Assembly: GCF_017874735.1 (NCBI RefSeq)
Contig: NZ_JAGGLV010000019.1
Location: 1 to 64,000, forward strand
From: Paenibacillus silagei
GTDB lineage: Bacteria > Bacillota > Bacilli > Paenibacillales > Paenibacillaceae
Reading direction: 5' to 3'
Length of the DNA stretch: 64,000 bases
Made by a program: the position numbers and the translations under genes
Shown here: one piece after another, positions 25,838-35,260 of the stretch
Layout of the letters: every line of letters begins with the position of its first letter
Position numbering within the stretch: position 1 is the stretch's first letter
Notes under the pieces: model-generated
What the model was told of the DNA's origin: nothing
Databases searched by the model: none
The model's input: the letters and a program-made list of their open reading frames with translations, nothing else

Positions 25838-28288
25838 CTAATCCGTACCTGCCAGAATCCGCAGCTCCCCGCCCCCGGCAGCATCCGCTACCTGAACGAT
25901 GATCGCGCCGTTCTTGCCGTTCCGGGCCCAGCCCAGTGCCCCCTCATTCAGCTGCTCCAGGCTAATCTCTGCCAGTCCCTCCACCGCAGCGACAGTGAAG
26001 AACGGATAGCAGAGCGCGAAGCGGAGCGTCTCCCGGCGCGGCTTATAATCATGCACCGCATACGCCCACTTCAGTGCAAGCAGACCTCCCCCGCCTTCGG
26101 CCTGCACGGCAAGCTCCGTATACTGCCCCTTGCGGTAGCTGAAGCTGTGGCCGTCATCCTCATACAGCTTGAAGGACGAAGAGAAGCCCGCAGCCGCTTC
26201 CGCCCCGTAGAGGTGGAAGATGATCGTCTCCTCCGTGTCCTCCAGCGCATACTGTCTCAGCGGGCCTTCAGCCACGAAGCTGCCCGCCTTCACATACATC
26301 GGCATGATGTGCAGCGGTGCAGCCGCAAGAATATGCCGTCCGCCTTCGTGAATCTCTCCGTCCCAATAATCCAGCCAGCGGCCTTCCGGCAGATAGACAG
26401 AGCGGTGATCCGTATCCGGGCGGTAGACCGGGGCAATCAGCACATTTTCACCCAGCAGGAACTGGTCGCACAGGTTACTGACATGCGGATCACGCGGATA
26501 TTCGAGCACCAGCGGACGGATGACAGGCAGACCACTCTTCTCCGCCTCATGAAAAAGATTATACAAATGCGGCATCCAGCGGTACCTCAGTCCGATGAAT
26601 TCACGCAGAATCCCTTCCACCTCTTCCCCGAAGGACCACGGCTCCTGGCGCAGCGTCCCGATGGAGGAGTGATTGCGGCAGTATGGGAAAAAGACGCCCA
26701 TCTGCGTCCACCGCACCAGCAGCTGCGCCGACGTATGATGGGCGAACCCGCCGATATCCGGCCCCGAGAAGGCCAGCCCGGACAGCCCCATGTTGAGCAC
26801 CATCGGCATCGCCATCGCCATGTGCTCCCAGAAGCTGCGGTTATCGCCGGTCCATACGGCTGCATAGCGCTGGATGCCCGCATACCCGGCACGGGTCAGC
26901 ACAAAGGGACGCTCACCCCCCATATGCTCGGCCAGCCCTTCATAGGTCGCTTTGGACATCATCATCCCGTACAGGTTATGGTATTCCTCATGCGTCACCG
27001 GCCGCCCGTTGTTGAAATGCATCACATCAAGATCCATCGTCTTGGTCTCATTGAAGACCGCAGGCTCGTTCATATCGTTCCAGATGCCCTGAATGCCAAG
27101 CTCTGTGTAGTATTTGTGCAGATCTCCCCACCACTCGGCGGTCCGGCTGTCGCTGAAATCAGGAAAGGCACTGATCCCCGGCCACACCTCACCGAAGAAA
27201 ATATCGCCCTCCAGGCGGCGGCAGAAATGCTTCTCCAGCACCCCTTGCTTATACACCTCGTATTTGGGGTCTTTTTTGACGCCGGGATCTACAATCGGGA
27301 CAATGCGCACACCCAGCTCCGCAAGCTCCGAGATCATTTTCTGCGGATCAGGGAAGTTGACAGGGTCGAAGGTGAATACGCGGTACTCATCCATATAGTG
27401 GATATCCAGATAGATCACATCGCATGGGATGTTCTTCTCACGGAATGTCTTGGCCAGCTGCAGCACCTCCTGCTGATTCATGTAACTGTAGCGGGACTGG
27501 TGATAACCGAGCGCCCACTTGGGCGGAAGTGCGATCCGGCCGGTGAGCGTGGTGTATCTTCGGACGACATCCTTCATCTCGGGCCCATTAATGAAATAGA
27601 TATCGTAAGCTCCCGTAGAACAGCCAATGGTAAAAGCAACGCCGTGCGAGCGCATGTCAAAATCACTCCGGCCCGTATTATCCAGAAACAGCCCGTAGGA
27701 GAGGTCACCGTGCATGTGGATAATGAGCGGTATCGACTCATAGAGCGCTTCAATCTCCGGCAGATGAGGGGCGAACACATCGGTGTTCCAGTTCGTATAA
27801 CGCTCCCCGCGTTTGTCCAGGAAGCTCGATTTCTCACCCAGTCCGTAGAAATGCGAGTCCGGCTGCATATCATATTCCGCATGGCTTGCGCCGCGCGGGT
27901 TCCAGCTCGCCAGATTCTGCTGCATGATCACCTTCCCGGATGTATTCTCCACACGGAGCAGAAACGAGGCCTTCTCAATAATCAGCCGGATAGCGCCTGT
28001 AGAAAAAATGAGCTGCTCCTCCGTCTCCTCTACCGGAAACAGATGCGGAATACAGCACTCCTTCAGCACAGCCTCCGAGGTGGTCAGGTCAGGTACCTTG
28101 CTATGGAAGACCTTCATCCGGAACATATCATCGCTCAGGAAGATAAAAGCCATCCCGGCGCATTCCCCCCGGACGATGTAGATGTTCTCGGAGCGTTCCC
28201 AGGACACCACGCTGCCCGGCGTGTTCCAGGTCTCCTTCATCACCATCGGCCCCATCTTCTCGGGGCGTATCGCCTCACTGCTCTCCAT
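25838..28288 (-). CDS. Glycoside hydrolase family 31 alpha-glucosidase
   Basis: 816-residue enzyme hydrolysing terminal alpha-glucosidic or related bonds. No signal peptide, so intracellular. An N-terminal GH31 beta-sandwich is followed by the TIM barrel with the nucleophile Asp405 in IWNDMNEP, the acid/base aspartate in WTGDNRSFW and the substrate-binding segment DIHYMDEY; C-terminal beta domains follow. Catalytic residues are present. GAAGGGAGAGAAG precedes ATG 28288. It stands alone, divergent from the TspO-like gene, with a perfect palindromic operator candidate between them (28373-28388). Whether maltose, isomaltose or a xyloside is the substrate cannot be told. Confidence 0.93.
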   Translation of the reverse strand: MESSEAIRPEKMGPMVMKETWNTPGSVVSWERSENIYIVRGECAGMAFIFLSDDMFRMKVFHSKVPDLTTSEAVLKECCIPHLFPVEETEEQLIFSTGAIRLIIEKASFLLRVENTSGKVIMQQNLASWNPRGASHAEYDMQPDSHFYGLGEKSSFLDKRGERYTNWNTDVFAPHLPEIEALYESIPLIIHMHGDLSYGLFLDNTGRSDFDMRSHGVAFTIGCSTGAYDIYFINGPEMKDVVRRYTTLTGRIALPPKWALGYHQSRYSYMNQQEVLQLAKTFREKNIPCDVIYLDIHYMDEYRVFTFDPVNFPDPQKMISELAELGVRIVPIVDPGVKKDPKYEVYKQGVLEKHFCRRLEGDIFFGEVWPGISAFPDFSDSRTAEWWGDLHKYYTELGIQGIWNDMNEPAVFNETKTMDLDVMHFNNGRPVTHEEYHNLYGMMMSKATYEGLAEHMGGERPFVLTRAGYAGIQRYAAVWTGDNRSFWEHMAMAMPMVLNMGLSGLAFSGPDIGGFAHHTSAQLLVRWTQMGVFFPYCRNHSSIGTLRQEPWSFGEEVEGILREFIGLRYRWMPHLYNLFHEAEKSGLPVIRPLVLEYPRDPHVSNLCDQFLLGENVLIAPVYRPDTDHRSVYLPEGRWLDYWDGEIHEGGRHILAAAPLHIMPMYVKAGSFVAEGPLRQYALEDTEETIIFHLYGAEAAAGFSSSFKLYEDDGHSFSYRKGQYTELAVQAEGGGGLLALKWAYAVHDYKPRRETLRFALCYPFFTVAAVEGLAEISLEQLNEGALGWARNGKNGAIIVQVADAAGGGELRILAGTD

Positions 28289-28372
28289 GAATCTTCTCTC
28301 CCTTCGCTGCTTGCTGATCTACTTCTTGACTACATATTACCCCGGGCCTAAGGAATACTATCCGCGATTCTT

Positions 28373-28388
28373 ATGACCAATTGGTCAT
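28373..28388. promoter_or_regulatory. Perfect 16-bp palindrome in the divergent promoter region, operator candidate
   Basis: ATGACCAATTGGTCAT is a perfect palindrome of 8-base arms, of the kind bound by TetR-type dimers. It sits between the divergent GH31 and TspO-like genes, 85 and 99 bp from their starts. No regulator gene is adjacent. Confidence 0.45.
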
Positions 28389-28486
28389 TTTTTTTGCCGG
28401 ATTAGTCTGAATTGCCGCCACAGCGGGTATATTCTATATAGGCCAAGGCCAAAACGTAGTTATCAAACAAGTTAGGGAGTGGTCAT

Positions 28487-29251
28487 ATGACTAGAACTAA
28501 TCCTTATAAGTGGGGGAATTTACTGCTCTTCCTCGGCGTTATTGCCGTCAATACCCTTTCGGTCGTCCTGCCGCTTGGCGGGAACAGCACCGCCGAAATC
28601 TCGGACAGGTATCATACGTACCTCACACCGGCCGGATATGCTTTTTCCATCTGGTCCCTGATCTATCTGCTGCTGGCCGGATTCATTATTTATCAGTTCC
28701 GCAGCGATACCGGGGGCAGGGATTCCGTCCAGCGGATCGGGATTTGGTTCATGCTCAGCTGTCTCTTCAATATGGGCTGGCTGCTCCTCTGGCATTACCT
28801 GTACATTGAGCTGTCGCTGGTGGCGATGGTGCTTCTGCTGATCTCCCTGATCGTCATTTACCGCAAAACCTGCTTCATCGCAGATCCCACGACAGGCGAG
28901 AAATGGCTCGTGAAACTGCCGTTCAGCCTCTACCTCGGCTGGATCTCGGTAGCCACCATCGTCAATGTCAGCGTTGTGCTGGTGAAGAACGACTGGGGCG
29001 GCTTCGGACTCAGCGGCCCGTTCTGGGCCGTCATCATGCTCTGCGTCGGTGCTGTGCTGGCTGTGCTGGTAAGCTTCCCGTACCGGGACAGCATCTATCC
29101 GCTCGTCTTCGTCTGGGCCTATATCGCCATTGCTATCGAGCATAAGGACACGAATGAGGTGTATTTCACCGGCCTGATTGCAGCAGGCCTTCTCTTGCTC
29201 TACAGTATCTGGCTGCTGCTGACTCCGCGCCGTTCCCGCAGCAGATACTAA
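28487..29251 (+). CDS. TspO/MBR-like tryptophan-rich membrane protein
   Basis: Membrane protein of 254 residues with about seven hydrophobic helices and a Trp-rich pattern (AFSIWSLIYLLLAGFI, FNMGWLLLWHYL). It is longer than the five-helix TspO proteins (about 160 residues) and belongs to the long tryptophan-rich sensory-protein group in Bacillales. TspO binds porphyrins; the ligand and function of this group are not established. AGGGAG lies before the ATG. It is monocistronic, ending at the bidirectional hairpin at 29352-29388. Confidence 0.78.
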   Translation: MTRTNPYKWGNLLLFLGVIAVNTLSVVLPLGGNSTAEISDRYHTYLTPAGYAFSIWSLIYLLLAGFIIYQFRSDTGGRDSVQRIGIWFMLSCLFNMGWLLLWHYLYIELSLVAMVLLLISLIVIYRKTCFIADPTTGEKWLVKLPFSLYLGWISVATIVNVSVVLVKNDWGGFGLSGPFWAVIMLCVGAVLAVLVSFPYRDSIYPLVFVWAYIAIAIEHKDTNEVYFTGLIAAGLLLLYSIWLLLTPRRSRSRY

Positions 29252-29351
29252 ATAAATTGAACTAATGGTTTTCTATTTTGGGATTAGCCGTGACTCCAGA
29301 GAAGTTTTGATTCAAGTTCAATCTATGTAGATATGCTTATATATGCACGCA

Positions 29352-29388
29352 AAATCCCCCGCACGCCTGATTGACGTGCGGGGGATTT
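29352..29388. terminator. Bidirectional terminator between the TspO-like gene and ridA
   Basis: Perfect 14-base arms AAATCCCCCGCACG (29352-29365) and their complement (29375-29388), loop of 9, with A and T at the flanks, between converging genes. Confidence 0.8.
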
Positions 29389-29426
29389 CCCTGTAACCTA
29401 CCTCGACCGGATGCATCCGGTCTGGC

Positions 29427-29807
29427 TTATTTCTTGCGTGCTACCACTTCGATCTCGACCAGCGCATCCTTCGGCAGACGGGCTACCTCAACGGCACTGC
29501 GGGCCGGGTAAGGCTCGGTGAAGAAGGTGCTGTACACCTCGTTAACCGCCGCGAAATCATTCATATCCTTCAGATACACGGTTGTCTTCACTACCTGATC
29601 CATTGATGCTCCGGCCTCTTCCAGGATGGCCTTCACATTGTTAAGCGACTGGCGTGCCTGCTCCTGCACACTGCCCGGCAGTTCCGCCGTCTCCGGGTCC
29701 ATTCCCAGCTGGCCTGAAGTGTAGACCCAGTTGCCGGCAACAATGGCCTGGCTGTAAGGGCCGATCGCTCCTGGAGCTTTCTTTGTAGCTACTTGTTTTT
29801 TGGTCAT
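29427..29807 (-). CDS. ridA: RidA-family enamine/imine deaminase
   Basis: 126-residue soluble protein of the YjgF/YER057c/UK114 family, which hydrolyses reactive enamines and imines released by PLP enzymes. Typical segments are GPYSQAIVAGNWVYTSGQ and the active-site arginine in PARSAVEVARLPKDALVEIE. ATG 29807 is preferred, with AGGAGG 8 bases upstream. It trims pathway by-products in the cytoplasm; no linked PLP enzyme is adjacent. Confidence 0.92.
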   Translation of the reverse strand: MTKKQVATKKAPGAIGPYSQAIVAGNWVYTSGQLGMDPETAELPGSVQEQARQSLNNVKAILEEAGASMDQVVKTTVYLKDMNDFAAVNEVYSTFFTEPYPARSAVEVARLPKDALVEIEVVARKK

Positions 29808-29916
29808 AGTGAACGCCTCCTGCATGCTGTACGCGGCCTGTAGACCGCTATGTACATTCTAATCGTATGTTTATTGTAAGTCCTGGGGTCTGCGGTTTGC
29901 AAACCCTGCTGCCCCT

Positions 29917-30579
29917 CTAATGCTTGCCGATCACATGTATGACCTCATTGGTGTAGATATGAACGCCGCCTGTATCGGCCAGGGCAATGTTCATCATCGC
30001 CCGCGCTACCGTTGCAGCCGGAATGGCCCGGAACTTCGCAGCCTTGCCGACCATCGCGAAATCCAGCGCCTTCATAACCACAGCTGCGGTGCGTTCACCC
30101 AGCCTGAATTCTGCCCGGTCACCGAGCAGCAGCGAAGGCCGGAACAGATGCAGGCCGTGGAATCCGGCAGCAATCAGGCCCTCCTCCGTCCGCCCCTTGG
30201 TCCGGCTATAGAAGGTGCGCGATTTGGCGCTGGCTCCCATAGAGGACACGGCCAGGAACTGCTTCACATTATGCTCTTTGGCCAGGGCCGCAGCCGCAAG
30301 CGGATACTCCAGGTCCACCCGTTCGAACTGCTCCTGCGAGCCCGCCTGCTTAATCGTCGTTCCCAGGCAGCAGAATACTGCATATACACCGGCGAATTGC
30401 TCGCTGTATTGCTCAAGCCGGTCCCAATCCACTTGAATCTGTCTCAGCTTCGGATGCTCAAGGGCAAAAGGACGGCGGACCAGAACACGGACCTCGTCCC
30501 AATTCCCGCCCAGCAGGTCCCGGGTCAGCGCACTGCCGACCAGCCCTGTAGCTCCCAGTACCAGTGCAATTCTTGTCAC
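29917..30579 (-). CDS. NAD(P)-binding Rossmann oxidoreductase (NmrA/HTATIP2-like)
   Basis: 220-residue atypical short-chain dehydrogenase. An N-terminal dinucleotide motif (VLGATGLVGS) is followed by CCLGTT, the SSMGAS segment and the YSRTKGRTE helix carrying Tyr and Lys of the YxxxK type. This matches the yeast FMP52/human HTATIP2 oxidoreductase-like group. The substrate is unknown. Start GTG 30579 with GGAGGC upstream. The MFS gene lies 25 bp upstream on the same strand, so the two are probably co-transcribed. Confidence 0.82.
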   Translation of the reverse strand: MTRIALVLGATGLVGSALTRDLLGGNWDEVRVLVRRPFALEHPKLRQIQVDWDRLEQYSEQFAGVYAVFCCLGTTIKQAGSQEQFERVDLEYPLAAAALAKEHNVKQFLAVSSMGASAKSRTFYSRTKGRTEEGLIAAGFHGLHLFRPSLLLGDRAEFRLGERTAAVVMKALDFAMVGKAAKFRAIPAATVARAMMNIALADTGGVHIYTNEVIHVIGKH

Positions 30580-30604
30580 CGAAATAGCCTCCTTCTATTC
30601 CTCC

Positions 30605-31879
30605 TTATTCATCCCGCAGAATACGGCGGCCCAGCAGCAGTGCCAGCAGAATCATCAGCACGCCTACCACTAACTGCATGCCGTAGATCTGCATCCACTG
30701 GGGCCATTCCTTAATCCATTCATAGATACGGCCGCCCAGCAGCGGGCCGAAGAAGGCTGCCAGACCGGTAAGCGCCGCATACATCGCCATATACATCGGC
30801 CGTTCGCGCTTCGGCGTATCGCCAATAATGAAGTTGAAGGCGAGCTGGTTGAAGCCTCCCACACCCACGCCGAACACAATATGGGCCGCAAATAATACCG
30901 GAAGCATCGGCAGCACAGACAAGAGTCCCCAGATTAGGGAAGAGACCGCGATAATCGGCAGCGTCCACAGCAGCAGCTTCTTGTTGCTGTGCCTGGCGTT
31001 CAGATTGCCCCATACATAGAAGCTGGCCATCATGAAGACCGTCTGCGCGACATTCAGCAGGGACAGCTTCTCATAATTGATATTCAGCAGCTGCAGCATG
31101 ACATAGGAATACAGCGGCACGGTCAGGTTCTGCAGCAGCAGCCAAGCAGACAGGAACAGCGTGGATTTCATGAACATCTTGTCCTGAAGCGGCTTCCTGA
31201 GCATCGGCAGGAAGTCCTTCTCTTCCGATTTCTCAAACGGCACATCCGGGTAGAAGAAGAACACCACAATATTCGAGATCGAGAAAATCCACACTACAAT
31301 ATACAGGATAAGGAATCCGTGTCCGCCCGGATAACGGTCAAGAATAATACCGCCTCCGTACATCACCAGGCTTCCCAGCGCATTAAGGAACGTATTGCGA
31401 ATACCGAAATACCGGCCCCGGACCCTTGCAGGCACCAGGTCACTGATGACCGAATTCCAGAGCACACCGCCGGCAGTGTTGGCAATGAAGGCAATGGTAT
31501 ATAGTACGATGAAGGCAGTAACCCAGTGCTCTTGCGGAAAAATAAACGGAACCAGGCCCGTAGATCCCCACAACAGCCGGTGTAAGCCAATAAAAGTCAC
31601 GAGCGCCCACTTGCGGCTCGGCAGCCTCTGAATCAGGAAAGCCACACCGATCTGTGCGACGTTCACCAGCGTAGTAAGCGCGAGGACAAATCCGATCTGA
31701 CTGGAGCTGGCACCCAGGTATAACAAAAATCCTGTAAGAAATTGGCCTTGCAGCAGCACCTGGAATATGGTGGATGGTATCCCCTCAAAGGTAGCGATCT
31801 GCAGATTCTTGCGGTGTACGGAGGCCTTGCGCAAATCCTTGGAACGGTTCCGCAGCGGCCGGTTTCTCATGATGTTCAT
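30605..31879 (-). CDS. Major facilitator superfamily transporter
   Basis: 424-residue transporter with twelve predicted helices and a basic N-terminus. Typical MFS loop RVRGRYFGIRN lies between helices. The segments GVGGFNQLAFNF and RERPMYMAMYA fit MFS permeases of unassigned substrate in Paenibacillus. A second ATG three codons in is equally possible. It is followed by the oxidoreductase gene, which may act on the same compound. Confidence 0.85.
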   Translation of the reverse strand: MNIMRNRPLRNRSKDLRKASVHRKNLQIATFEGIPSTIFQVLLQGQFLTGFLLYLGASSSQIGFVLALTTLVNVAQIGVAFLIQRLPSRKWALVTFIGLHRLLWGSTGLVPFIFPQEHWVTAFIVLYTIAFIANTAGGVLWNSVISDLVPARVRGRYFGIRNTFLNALGSLVMYGGGIILDRYPGGHGFLILYIVVWIFSISNIVVFFFYPDVPFEKSEEKDFLPMLRKPLQDKMFMKSTLFLSAWLLLQNLTVPLYSYVMLQLLNINYEKLSLLNVAQTVFMMASFYVWGNLNARHSNKKLLLWTLPIIAVSSLIWGLLSVLPMLPVLFAAHIVFGVGVGGFNQLAFNFIIGDTPKRERPMYMAMYAALTGLAAFFGPLLGGRIYEWIKEWPQWMQIYGMQLVVGVLMILLALLLGRRILRDE

Positions 31880-31980
31880 GGGGTGTTGACTCTCCTTTGA
31901 TGCGGCTTTTGCTTCATTCTACTCAGCACCAGGTTCCTGTCAATACACCGAAATCACAAATAAAGTTGGAGCTGCGGGGA

Positions 31981-33396
31981 TTATACGGACGCGCCTGAAT
32001 GCAGTGGTAAATGTAAGGAGAATATACTGCCCTGGCCTTCGCGGCTATGCAGGGTAATGAAGCCGCCCAGGAGCCTGGCCAGATCATTGCTGATAGACAG
32101 ACCCAGCCCCGTACCGCCATACTTGCGGCTGACATTGATATCCGCCTGTTCAAAGGCCTCGAAGATCAGATCATGCTTCTCCGGGGGAATGCCGATTCCG
32201 GTATCCTGCACCTCAAAAGCTATCCACTTCTGTGCAGCAGCCCCCTCCTGACGTTCCACCACACGGATATTCATAGTGACCCCGCCAGTCATCGTGAACT
32301 TGAACGCATTCGAGAGCAGATTGCGCAGAATCTGCTGCACCCGCTGGGGGTCCGTGTAGATTACCGCAGGCACCCCTTCGTCCAGGGAGACACTGAAGGT
32401 GAGCTGCTTCTGTCTGGCTAAGACGCCGAACTGCTGGACGAGCAGATCAGGGACCTCGCTGGTATTTAAATCCTCTATAATAATATCCAGCTTCCCTGCC
32501 TCCACCTTGGACAGATCGAGAATATCATTGATGAGCGACAGGAGATCCTCCCCGGAACGGTGAATGATCCCGCCATATTCAGCAAGCTCCTCCGCACTCA
32601 GGGACTCATCGCCTTCTTCAATCATCTGAGACAGGTTGATAATGCTGTTCAGCGGGGTTCTTAGTTCATGGGACATGTTCGCCAGGAACTCCGATTTGAA
32701 CTGTGAGGCTAGCATGAGCTGCTTGGCTCTTTCCTCGAGCACAATTTTATTCTTATGCAGCTCCTCCGTCTGCTCGGACAACAGCTTATTCGCTCTAATG
32801 ATCTGTCCTGTACGCATCAGGTCCAGATGGAAATCGCGGATAATCAGCGCGAACAACGCACTGAGGACAAGGCCTGCGGGAAAGGTAACCGGCAGAATCT
32901 TCGTTATGTAATCATGTGTGGGAATGACCCCAAATACGGCGATATTCAGCACATTCACTACATTGACTACCAGAATAGTAGCAATTCCCTTATACATCAC
33001 CGACGAAGACGAACGCTTCATCCATACGCTTAGCGCGGCACAGACAAAGCCCAGGATAGTCAGATTCAGCACGCCTACCAGCGCTGCCTCGTTCACTCCA
33101 AAGGTCAGGCGCGTAAGCCCGGTTGCGATTCCGATGATAATCAGGACCAAGGGCTGGGGGTAAGCCAGTGTAGAGATGATCAGCGGTACATACCGCAGGT
33201 CAAAAATGACATGCTCATGCAGTCTGTAGCCGAAAAAGGTACTGATCCACCCTGCAAAGACCGCGAGCAGCACCCAGCTTACTCTTTTTACAGGCTCGGA
33301 TGCGTGGGTTACAGTGTACTTGTATATTAGATTCGCCAGATACGACAGAGTGATTAGTAAAGCTGTATTCACAAAAAAGATTTTGACATATTCCAT
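31981..33396 (-). CDS. Membrane sensor histidine kinase (5TM-5TMR type)
   Basis: 471-residue kinase with about six N-terminal helices of the 5TM-5TMR/LytS-like sensor type (residues 1-200), a coiled linker, then HisKA with the phosphorylated His in MSHELRTPLNS (about 245) and HATPase with N box RNLLSNAFKFT and G boxes DTGIGIPP and GTGLGLSI. The kinase is complete but orphan: no response regulator is adjacent. GGAGTGAAGCC precedes ATG 33396. Confidence 0.92.
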   Translation of the reverse strand: MEYVKIFFVNTALLITLSYLANLIYKYTVTHASEPVKRVSWVLLAVFAGWISTFFGYRLHEHVIFDLRYVPLIISTLAYPQPLVLIIIGIATGLTRLTFGVNEAALVGVLNLTILGFVCAALSVWMKRSSSSVMYKGIATILVVNVVNVLNIAVFGVIPTHDYITKILPVTFPAGLVLSALFALIIRDFHLDLMRTGQIIRANKLLSEQTEELHKNKIVLEERAKQLMLASQFKSEFLANMSHELRTPLNSIINLSQMIEEGDESLSAEELAEYGGIIHRSGEDLLSLINDILDLSKVEAGKLDIIIEDLNTSEVPDLLVQQFGVLARQKQLTFSVSLDEGVPAVIYTDPQRVQQILRNLLSNAFKFTMTGGVTMNIRVVERQEGAAAQKWIAFEVQDTGIGIPPEKHDLIFEAFEQADINVSRKYGGTGLGLSISNDLARLLGGFITLHSREGQGSIFSLHLPLHSGASV

Positions 33397-33534
33397 GGCT
33401 TCACTCCTGCAGCGAAAATAAGTTCACAATAATATTTATAGTATCATACTGGAGGAATGAAAAACATGAAGCGTGAGGGCTATTGCATATGTATATGTAT
33501 GAGAGTGATGGCTGCGGAATGTCCGGGGGACAGC

Positions 33535-33569
33535 AAAAAAGCGCAAATCAGATACGATTTGCGCTTTTT
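33535..33569. terminator. Terminator after the csbD-like gene
   Basis: AAAAAGCGCAAATC and its complement GATTTGCGCTTTTT flank a 6-base loop (33536-33549, 33556-33569). A- and T-runs on both sides make it active in both directions. Confidence 0.88.
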
Positions 33570-33619
33570 CCTTGAAATATAAGAATTTATATGTTCTACG
33601 CTTTAAATTATCCTTCTGA

Positions 33620-33823
33620 TTAGCTGCGGTGGGAGGACTCCCATTTATGGTACTCTGCTTCGGCTTCATCCTTGGAATGGCCGTAACGCTCCTGCAGCTT
33701 GCCTACCAGCTTGTCTTTTTCACCGTCGATGATATCCAGATCGTCATCTGTCAGCTTGCCCCATTGCTTCTTGGCTTCACCTTTAATCTGCAGCCATTTA
33801 CCTTTGATCACATTGTTATCCAC
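33620..33823 (-). CDS. CsbD-family stress protein
   Basis: 67-residue hydrophilic protein of the CsbD family (IKGKWLQIKGEAKKQWGKLTDDD at the start, then YGHSKDEAE). In B. subtilis csbD belongs to the sigma-B general stress regulon; the molecular role is unknown. GTG start with AAGGAG upstream. It is divergent from the pplA regulatory region. Confidence 0.9.
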   Translation of the reverse strand: MDNNVIKGKWLQIKGEAKKQWGKLTDDDLDIIDGEKDKLVGKLQERYGHSKDEAEAEYHKWESSHRS

Positions 33824-34056
33824 TACAAGCTCATCTCCTTAGTTGTCTATTTAATGTCTGGCGAAAGCTTATAATTGCTTGTGAACTATTACCCCCATGA
33901 CTTTTGGCTGAATCTCCAGGCTGTGCAGGGGCTGCACCTGCAATTGCATGAAACCATGCAGAATAACTCAACTTTTGTCACATAAAAGTCTTTTTAAAAA
34001 GCTATTCAACTATCTTAAAATTTGATATACTTCAGAAGTAAATTTATTTATGATTT

Positions 34057-34235
34057 AAGTGATTATTTTCACATGATAGTTCCATAGCTTGTGCTAAAAT
34101 GCCATCGAACAAGAAACGATATGATTAAATTTTTTCTTATTGCCTGCCGATATATGTCGTATGCCTGCTACAAAAAGGGACTTAAGACCGAGATGAAAGT
34201 GACATTTATCATTTATAAAGTGATTTTTATCACTT
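34057..34235 (+). promoter_or_regulatory. Three Fnr/Crp-type palindromes upstream of pplA
   Basis: GTGA-N6-TCAC sites lie at 34057-34074 (AAGTGATTATTTTCACAT) and 34218-34235 (perfect 7-base arms AAGTGAT and ATCACTT), with a third, weaker one at 34197-34214 (GTGACATTTATCAT). The last two are 21 bp apart, about two helix turns. The perfect site is centred about 62 bp upstream of the start predicted from the promoter at 34254-34282, the classic class I activator position of Crp/Fnr proteins. Use by an Fnr-type anaerobic activator is inferred. Confidence 0.6.
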
Positions 34236-34253
34236 CCACCGCTATTAAAATGT

Positions 34254-34282
34254 TTTACATTTTAATATATATATTTTAAACT
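34254..34282 (+). promoter_or_regulatory. Candidate promoter of the pplA-ndh2 operon
   Basis: TTTACA (34254-34259), 17 bp, TAAACT (34277-34282), 24 bp before the pplA start. The -35 and -10 are both imperfect, as expected for an activated promoter. Confidence 0.5.
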
Positions 34283-34305
34283 ATTTTCTTGGAGGTCATA
34301 TCAAA

Positions 34306-35211
34306 ATGAAAAAAGCTTCTGTAATCTTGTCGAGCGCTCTGGTATTGGGTACTTTACTCGCAGGTTGTGGCAACAGCAACAAAGCAGAGAACGCTGCTGC
34401 AACAACAGCACCTGTAGCAACTGCTACTGCCGCAGCTGAAGCAACTGCTGCACCTGCAGCCGAAACAGGCAAGTACCAGGACGGAACCTACTACGGTACA
34501 GTGGATGCCGATCCAGAGACTGGCTGGCAGACCTTTACACAACTGACTGTAGAAGGCGGCAAAATCACCAAAGCTGACTGGAATGCTTTCAATGTTAAAA
34601 AAGCGGGCGATTTGAAGAAAAAAGTATCTGAAGACGGCAACTACGGCCTGGTAAAAATCGGCGGAGCGAAGTCCGAATGGCATGAACAGGCTGCTCTTGC
34701 TGAAGCCTACCTGATTGAAAAACAAGATCCTGCTGCTCTCACTGTAAATGCTGAAGGCAAAACAGATGCAATCTCCGGTGTATCCGTACACGTTAGTGAT
34801 TTCGTTGGCGCGGCTCAGGCTGCACTTGCTGCCGGCCCTGCACAAGCAGGCCCATACAAAGATGGCGGATATACTGCTGAAGGCGAAATGGATGCTACAT
34901 CCGGCTGGAAGTCCACAGTAGCTCTCTCTGTTGCTAACGGCAACGTTGTAGCTGTTAATTTCAGCGGTGTGAATGCCGCAGGCGACGATAAGAAACAATA
35001 TTCTGTAGACGGCAAATACGGCATGAAAGCCGGCGGCGCTGCTGCTGAATGGCATGAAGAAATCGCCCTTGCCGAGAAATACTTCCTTGAGAACAAAGGC
35101 GTAGCTCCTACCCTGGATGCTGAAGGTAAAACAGATGCAATTTCCGGCGTATCCATCCACGTTGGTGAATATTTCACACTTGCACAAAAAGCACTCGAAG
35201 GCGCGAAATAA
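34306..35211 (+). CDS. pplA: Extracellular flavin-binding lipoprotein, PplA-like
   Basis: 301-residue lipoprotein with lipobox LLAGC (Cys21), an Ala/Thr-rich linker (about 22-55) and two tandem FMN-bind-like domains (about 56-175 and 180-300). Each ends in DAISGVS (residues 154-160 and 277-283), matching the D-x-x-S/T-G-x-S/T motif that ApbE enzymes flavinylate. The Listeria EET protein PplA has the same design: a surface lipoprotein with two covalent FMN groups that passes electrons out of the cell. GGAGG precedes the ATG. ndh2 follows 49 bp downstream. No apbE/fmnB is in the window, so the flavin transferase must lie elsewhere. Confidence 0.82.
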   Translation: MKKASVILSSALVLGTLLAGCGNSNKAENAAATTAPVATATAAAEATAAPAAETGKYQDGTYYGTVDADPETGWQTFTQLTVEGGKITKADWNAFNVKKAGDLKKKVSEDGNYGLVKIGGAKSEWHEQAALAEAYLIEKQDPAALTVNAEGKTDAISGVSVHVSDFVGAAQAALAAGPAQAGPYKDGGYTAEGEMDATSGWKSTVALSVANGNVVAVNFSGVNAAGDDKKQYSVDGKYGMKAGGAAAEWHEEIALAEKYFLENKGVAPTLDAEGKTDAISGVSIHVGEYFTLAQKALEGAK

Positions 35212-35260
35212 TTATTCGCTACCCTTTTGCAGCTAATCAGATGAATGAGGTGAGTTTCTC

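Noticed and set aside
25699..25884. VAVARKILVV segment taken as an IS110 transposase remnant
   Set aside because: Ten or so residues of likeness, overlapping the GH31 3' end; not enough to claim an insertion sequence.
26051..28351. A 766-codon plus-strand frame antisense to the GH31 gene
   Set aside because: It mirrors codon bias of the GH31 gene, which has full catalytic motifs; no start signal for the antisense frame.
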